Part shown: positions 60,675-64,000 of the stretch, piece by piece
Position numbering within the stretch: the first letter of the stretch is position 1
Layout of the letters: the number at the start of each line of letters is the position of its first letter
Assembly: GCF_900107095.1 (NCBI RefSeq)
Contig: NZ_FNOR01000001.1
Location: 124,001 to 188,000, forward strand
DNA: 64,000 nt
Direction: 5' to 3'
Source of the DNA: Collimonas sp. OK242
GTDB lineage: Bacteria > Pseudomonadota > Gammaproteobacteria > Burkholderiales > Burkholderiaceae_D
Notes under the pieces: generated by a model
Told to the model about the DNA's origin: nothing
The model's database searches: none
Seen by the model: the letters and a program-made list of their open reading frames with translations, nothing else
Translations under genes and position numbers: made by a program

Positions 60675-62642
60675 ATGGTGGAGACAGCACAACGTCCAGG
60701 AGCAGAGACATTTCCAGGTTTGCTCCTGAAGCATGCCAAGGAACGTCCGCAGCAGCCGGCGTTCCGGGAAAAAGATCTTGGCATCTGGCAGGCGACGAGC
60801 TGGGCCCAGGTTGCCGAGGAAGTGCGGGCTTTTGCCTGCGGTTTGGCGGCGCTTGGCTTCCGGCGCGGCATGAGCCTGGCGATTGTCGGCAATAACTGCC
60901 CGCGGCTGTATTGGGCGATGTCAGCCGCCCAGTGCCTGGGCGGCATGCCGGTGCCTTTATACCAGGATGCGCCTGCGGCCGACATGGCTTATGTCATGGA
61001 CGATGCTGAAATCGATTTCGTGGTGGCCGAAGACCAGGAGCAGGTCGACAAGGTGTTTGAAATCAAACAGACGCTGCCGCCGCACCGGATCAGCCGCATC
61101 ATCGTCGACGACGAACGTGGCATGCGCAATTATCATCAGCCTGAATTGACATCGTTTGCCACAGTGGCGGAAATGGGCCGGGCCTATGACCAGATGCATC
61201 CCGATTTCTTCATGGATCAGGTCAATGCCGGACAGGCCGGCGACATCGCCATCATCCTGTACACCTCCGGCACCACGGGCAAACCGAAAGGCGTTTGCCA
61301 TACGCATGCGGCGATGATCAGCACGGCCCAGACCCTGGTTGAGTTCGATCATTTGAACCAGCATGACGATGTGCTGTGCTACCTGCCGCTGGCCTGGGTC
61401 GGCGATTTTCTGTATTCGTTTGCGCAAGCCCATGTCGCCGGCTTCTGCCTGAATTGCCCGGAATCGCCGAATACCGTGATGATGGATCTGCGCGAGATCG
61501 GTCCGACGTATTATTTTGCGCCGCCGCGCGTCTATGAAAATATCCTGACGCAAGTGATGATCAGGATTGAAGACGCCGGCTGGATAAAACGCAAGCTGTT
61601 CCATGCCTTCATGGGCATCGCGCGGCGGGTCGGGATTCGCATACTCGATAAAAAGCCGGATGTGCCGCTCACCGATCGCTTGTTGTATGGGGTCGGCGAT
61701 CTGCTGATCTACGGGCCGTTGAAGAATGTACTCGGCATGTCGCGGATTCGGGTCGCTTACACCGGCGGCGAGGCTATCGGCCCCGACCTGTTCGATTTCT
61801 ATCGTTCGCTGGGCATCAACCTGAAGCAGTTGTACGGCATGACGGAAACCTGCGTCACTGTCTGCATGCAGCCTTCCGGCGACGTCAAGCTGGATACGGT
61901 GGGGCGGCCGATGAAGGGGGTCGAGGTGCATATCGACAGCAAGGGTGAAGTGCTGGTGCGTTCGCCGGGTTTGATGAAAGCATATTTCAAACGGCCGGAT
62001 GCTACCGCCGAGGCGATCGACGCCGACGGTTATTTTCATACGGGCGACGCCGGATTTTTCGACGGCGACGGTCATTTGAAGATCATCGACCGCGCCAAGG
62101 ATGTCGGCAAGATGGCTTGCGGCACCTTGTTTGCGCCAAAGTACATAGAAAACAAATTGAAGTTTTTCCCCTTCATCAAAGAAGCAGTGGTGTTCGGCAA
62201 TCTGCGTCGACATTGCACGGCGTTCATCAACATCGACATGGATGCAGTCGGCAACTGGGCCGAGCGCCGCAACCTGGCTTACAGCAGTTACACCGACCTC
62301 GCCGCGCAGCAGGCAGTGTATGGCCTGATCGGCGACTGCGTCGAGAAGGTGAATGCCGACCTGGCGCAAGATCCTTTGCTGGCGGCATCGCAGATTCACC
62401 GTTTTTTGATCCTGCACAAAGAGCTGGACGCCGATGACGACGAATTGACGCGGACCCGCAAGGTGCGGCGCGATTTCATCGCCAACAAGTATGCGGTGCT
62501 GATTGACGCCCTGTATGGCGGCAGGCAATCGCAGTACATAGAAACCCAGGTCAAGTTCGAAGACGGCCGGCAAGGCATGATCGCTGCCGATTTGCAGATC
62601 GTCGACGCCAAGACTTTCGCCACCATTGATAAAGCGGCCTGA
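60675..62642 (+). CDS. AMP-forming acyl-CoA synthetase (long-chain type)
   Basis: About 655 residues of the ANL superfamily: P-loop YTSGTTGKPKG, the A5 motif LYGMTETC, TGDAGFFDGDGHLKIIDRAKD near the hinge, and a C-terminal domain. It activates a carboxylate as acyl-AMP and then acyl-CoA. I chose the ATG at 60675 behind AGGTGGGG at 60664-60671. It starts an operon with a branched-chain-type ABC transporter, an arrangement where the imported acid is activated on entry. Substrate is open: fatty, aromatic or branched acids. Confidence 0.88.
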   Translation: MVETAQRPGAETFPGLLLKHAKERPQQPAFREKDLGIWQATSWAQVAEEVRAFACGLAALGFRRGMSLAIVGNNCPRLYWAMSAAQCLGGMPVPLYQDAPAADMAYVMDDAEIDFVVAEDQEQVDKVFEIKQTLPPHRISRIIVDDERGMRNYHQPELTSFATVAEMGRAYDQMHPDFFMDQVNAGQAGDIAIILYTSGTTGKPKGVCHTHAAMISTAQTLVEFDHLNQHDDVLCYLPLAWVGDFLYSFAQAHVAGFCLNCPESPNTVMMDLREIGPTYYFAPPRVYENILTQVMIRIEDAGWIKRKLFHAFMGIARRVGIRILDKKPDVPLTDRLLYGVGDLLIYGPLKNVLGMSRIRVAYTGGEAIGPDLFDFYRSLGINLKQLYGMTETCVTVCMQPSGDVKLDTVGRPMKGVEVHIDSKGEVLVRSPGLMKAYFKRPDATAEAIDADGYFHTGDAGFFDGDGHLKIIDRAKDVGKMACGTLFAPKYIENKLKFFPFIKEAVVFGNLRRHCTAFINIDMDAVGNWAERRNLAYSSYTDLAAQQAVYGLIGDCVEKVNADLAQDPLLAASQIHRFLILHKELDADDDELTRTRKVRRDFIANKYAVLIDALYGGRQSQYIETQVKFEDGRQGMIAADLQIVDAKTFATIDKAA

Positions 62643-62647
62643 CCACT

Positions 62648-63532
62648 ATGAGTGCGATCATGAAAAGACATGTCACGGAGGAAGTCTTGCCGGAGGAAAC
62701 GGCGCTGGCTGGCGCGACGCTGCACGATCCGGAACCGCAAGCGACCGGCAAGGGCCGTGACATCGGCGAAGTGGTGCTGGATCTGCAGAATATTTCGCTG
62801 TCGTTCGGCGGCGTCAAGGCGCTCACCGATATTTCGTTCAATGTGAAAGAACATGAGATCCGCGCCATCATCGGCCCTAACGGCGCCGGGAAAAGTTCGA
62901 TGATCAATGTCATCAACGGCGTCTACCATCCGCAAAAAGGCAGCATCGTGTTTCACGGCGTACCACGCCACAGCATGAATCCGAGTACAGTGGCGCGGCA
63001 GGGGATTGCGCGCACTTTCCAGAATATCGCCCTGTTCAAGGGCATGACGGTGCTCGACAACATCATGACTGGCCGTAATACCAAGATGCATTCCAGCCTC
63101 CTGGCCAACGCTATCTGGTGGGGACGGGCGCGCAATGAAGAGGTGGAACATCGGCGCAAGGTCGAGGAAGTCATCGATTTCCTGGAAATCCAGCACATCC
63201 GCAAAACACCGGTTGGACGCTTGCCTTACGGCTTGCAAAAAAGAGTGGAACTGGCGCGCGCGCTGGCGGCAGAGCCAAGCATGCTGCTGCTGGACGAGCC
63301 TATGGCCGGCATGAACGTCGAGGAAAAACAGGATATGTGCCGCTTCATCCTGGATGTCAACGATCAGTTCGGCAGCACCATCGTCCTGATCGAACACGAC
63401 ATGGGCGTGGTGATGGACATCTCGGACCGTGTCGTGGTGCTCGATTACGGCAAGAAAATCGGCGACGGCACACCGGACGAAGTCATGAATAATCCAGAAG
63501 TCATCAAAGCCTACCTCGGTAGCTCTCACTAA
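62648..63532 (+). CDS. livG: Branched-chain-type ABC transporter ATPase (LivG)
   Basis: A 294-residue ATPase with Walker A IGPNGAGKSS, the LivG-type insertion, the signature region LPYGLQKRVELARAL and Walker B MLLLDEPMAGMN. The first 40 residues are an extra N-terminal tail not usual in LivG (about 255 aa). It starts five bp after the synthetase stop. The substrate is probably the acid activated by that enzyme rather than leucine. Confidence 0.92.
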   Translation: MSAIMKRHVTEEVLPEETALAGATLHDPEPQATGKGRDIGEVVLDLQNISLSFGGVKALTDISFNVKEHEIRAIIGPNGAGKSSMINVINGVYHPQKGSIVFHGVPRHSMNPSTVARQGIARTFQNIALFKGMTVLDNIMTGRNTKMHSSLLANAIWWGRARNEEVEHRRKVEEVIDFLEIQHIRKTPVGRLPYGLQKRVELARALAAEPSMLLLDEPMAGMNVEEKQDMCRFILDVNDQFGSTIVLIEHDMGVVMDISDRVVVLDYGKKIGDGTPDEVMNNPEVIKAYLGSSH

Positions 63533-63544
63533 ACGGAGACGGCA

Positions 63545-64000
63545 ATGCAATTTTTCTTTGAGGTGACGCTGAGCGGCTTGCTTTCGGGTCTGATGTACTC
63601 GCTGGTGGCGCTCGGTTTCGTGCTGATCTACAAAGCTTCCGGCGTGTTCAATTTTGCCCAGGGCGCCATGGTCTATTTCGCGGCGCTGGCGGTGGTCGGT
63701 CTGATGGACAAGGGTTTGCCGATGTGGGCCGCGATCATCGGCGCTTTCCTGGTGATGCTGGCGGTGGCCGTGGCGACCGAACGGCTGGTGCTGCGCAAGC
63801 TGGTCAACCAGCCGCCGATTACGCTATTCATGGCAACCATCGGACTGGCTTTTTTCCTGGAGGGATTGGGCCCCATGCTGTTCGGCAGCGAAGTGCGGGC
63901 GATCAACCTGGGTATCGTGGATGAGCCGATTGCTTCCATCATGGATGGTTTCGGCATCGGGATTTCCAAGTTCGACCTGTTCGCTTCCGGCATGGTGATC
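63545..64000 (+). CDS. livH: Branched-chain-type ABC permease (LivH), cut by the window end
   Basis: The first 152 residues of a LivH-type permease, with hydrophobic helices and the segments SGLMYSLVALGFVLIYKASGVFNFAQG and ATIGLAFFLEG, standard near the N-terminus. A GGAG site lies just before the ATG. The gene runs off the window. LivM, LivF and a binding protein would be expected next. Confidence 0.9.
   Translation, partial: MQFFFEVTLSGLLSGLMYSLVALGFVLIYKASGVFNFAQGAMVYFAALAVVGLMDKGLPMWAAIIGAFLVMLAVAVATERLVLRKLVNQPPITLFMATIGLAFFLEGLGPMLFGSEVRAINLGIVDEPIASIMDGFGIGISKFDLFASGMVI

Overview
The window looks like chromosomal DNA of a betaproteobacterium of the order Burkholderiales, most likely family Oxalobacteraceae and possibly Collimonas. 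This is inferred from the moderately high GC, the protein sequences (imuA-imuB-dnaE2 cassette, several Crp/Fnr paralogues, DUF3303, DUF4019 and DUF4242 proteins) and a complete N-acetylglucosamine (GlcNAc) uptake and catabolism operon. There is no 16S gene, so the genus is only an inference.

Layout. 1-3.1 kb: small housekeeping-type genes (RarD-like exporter, HAD hydrolase, glutathione S-transferase). 3.1-8.6 kb: SOS mutagenesis operon imuA-imuB-dnaE2 behind a near-consensus LexA box. 8.7-11.8 kb: a HigB/HigA-type toxin-antitoxin pair, an SDR oxidoreductase, DUF3303 and flavin reductase genes, and two gene remnants (an amino-acid ABC permease tail and a decayed copy of the flavin reductase tail). 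11.8-19.5 kb: a seven-gene minus-strand operon for sugar ABC import, GlcNAc-type kinase, NagA deacetylase and SIS-type deaminase. 19.9-23.5 kb: a divergent operon of orphan sugar-binding protein, OmpR-type response regulator and histidine kinase. This is a likely three-component sugar sensor, and the divergent promoter region carries 10-bp-phased TTAC repeats.

23.5-32.5 kb: LysR regulator, DUF4019 protein, glutaryl-CoA dehydrogenase, sulfite dehydrogenase sorAB, an Old Yellow Enzyme with a TetR (NemR-like) repressor and shared operator, an MFS exporter and a SnoaL-like protein. 32.6-39.6 kb: MexEF-OprN-like RND efflux operon with a divergent TetR regulator and a perfect palindromic operator. 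39.8-42 kb: a scar region with an IS5-type DUF4096 ORF, tRNA-Lys(CTT), a truncated tyrosine recombinase ending in the tRNA terminator, a 25-residue membrane peptide and an orphan ORF. 42-48.2 kb: GNAT plus XRE-cupin pair, lipoprotein, an ECF42-type sigma factor with its YciI/DGPF and PhnB-like partners and a candidate target promoter, a ParD-like/methionine aminopeptidase operon and a DUF4242 protein.

48.4-60.4 kb: an exported MORN-repeat protein fused to a C13 (legumain/caspase-like) peptidase domain, two tandem Crp/Fnr paralogues, an OsmB-like lipoprotein, class I fructose-bisphosphate aldolase convergent with a PPi-type phosphofructokinase, an orphan sugar-binding protein, a lone GspE/PilB ATPase, a spermidine-synthase-like protein, a deoxyinosine/uracil DNA glycosylase and a third Crp/Fnr regulator. 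60.7-64 kb: start of an operon with an acyl-CoA synthetase and a branched-chain-type ABC transporter (LivG, partial LivH).

The most interesting candidates are the binding-protein/two-component sensor beside the GlcNAc operon, the MORN-C13 protein, the ECF42 promoter with three phased TGTCGA repeats, and the ParD-like/Map operon with an 11-bp tandem operator. All coordinates were read by eye. No database search was possible.
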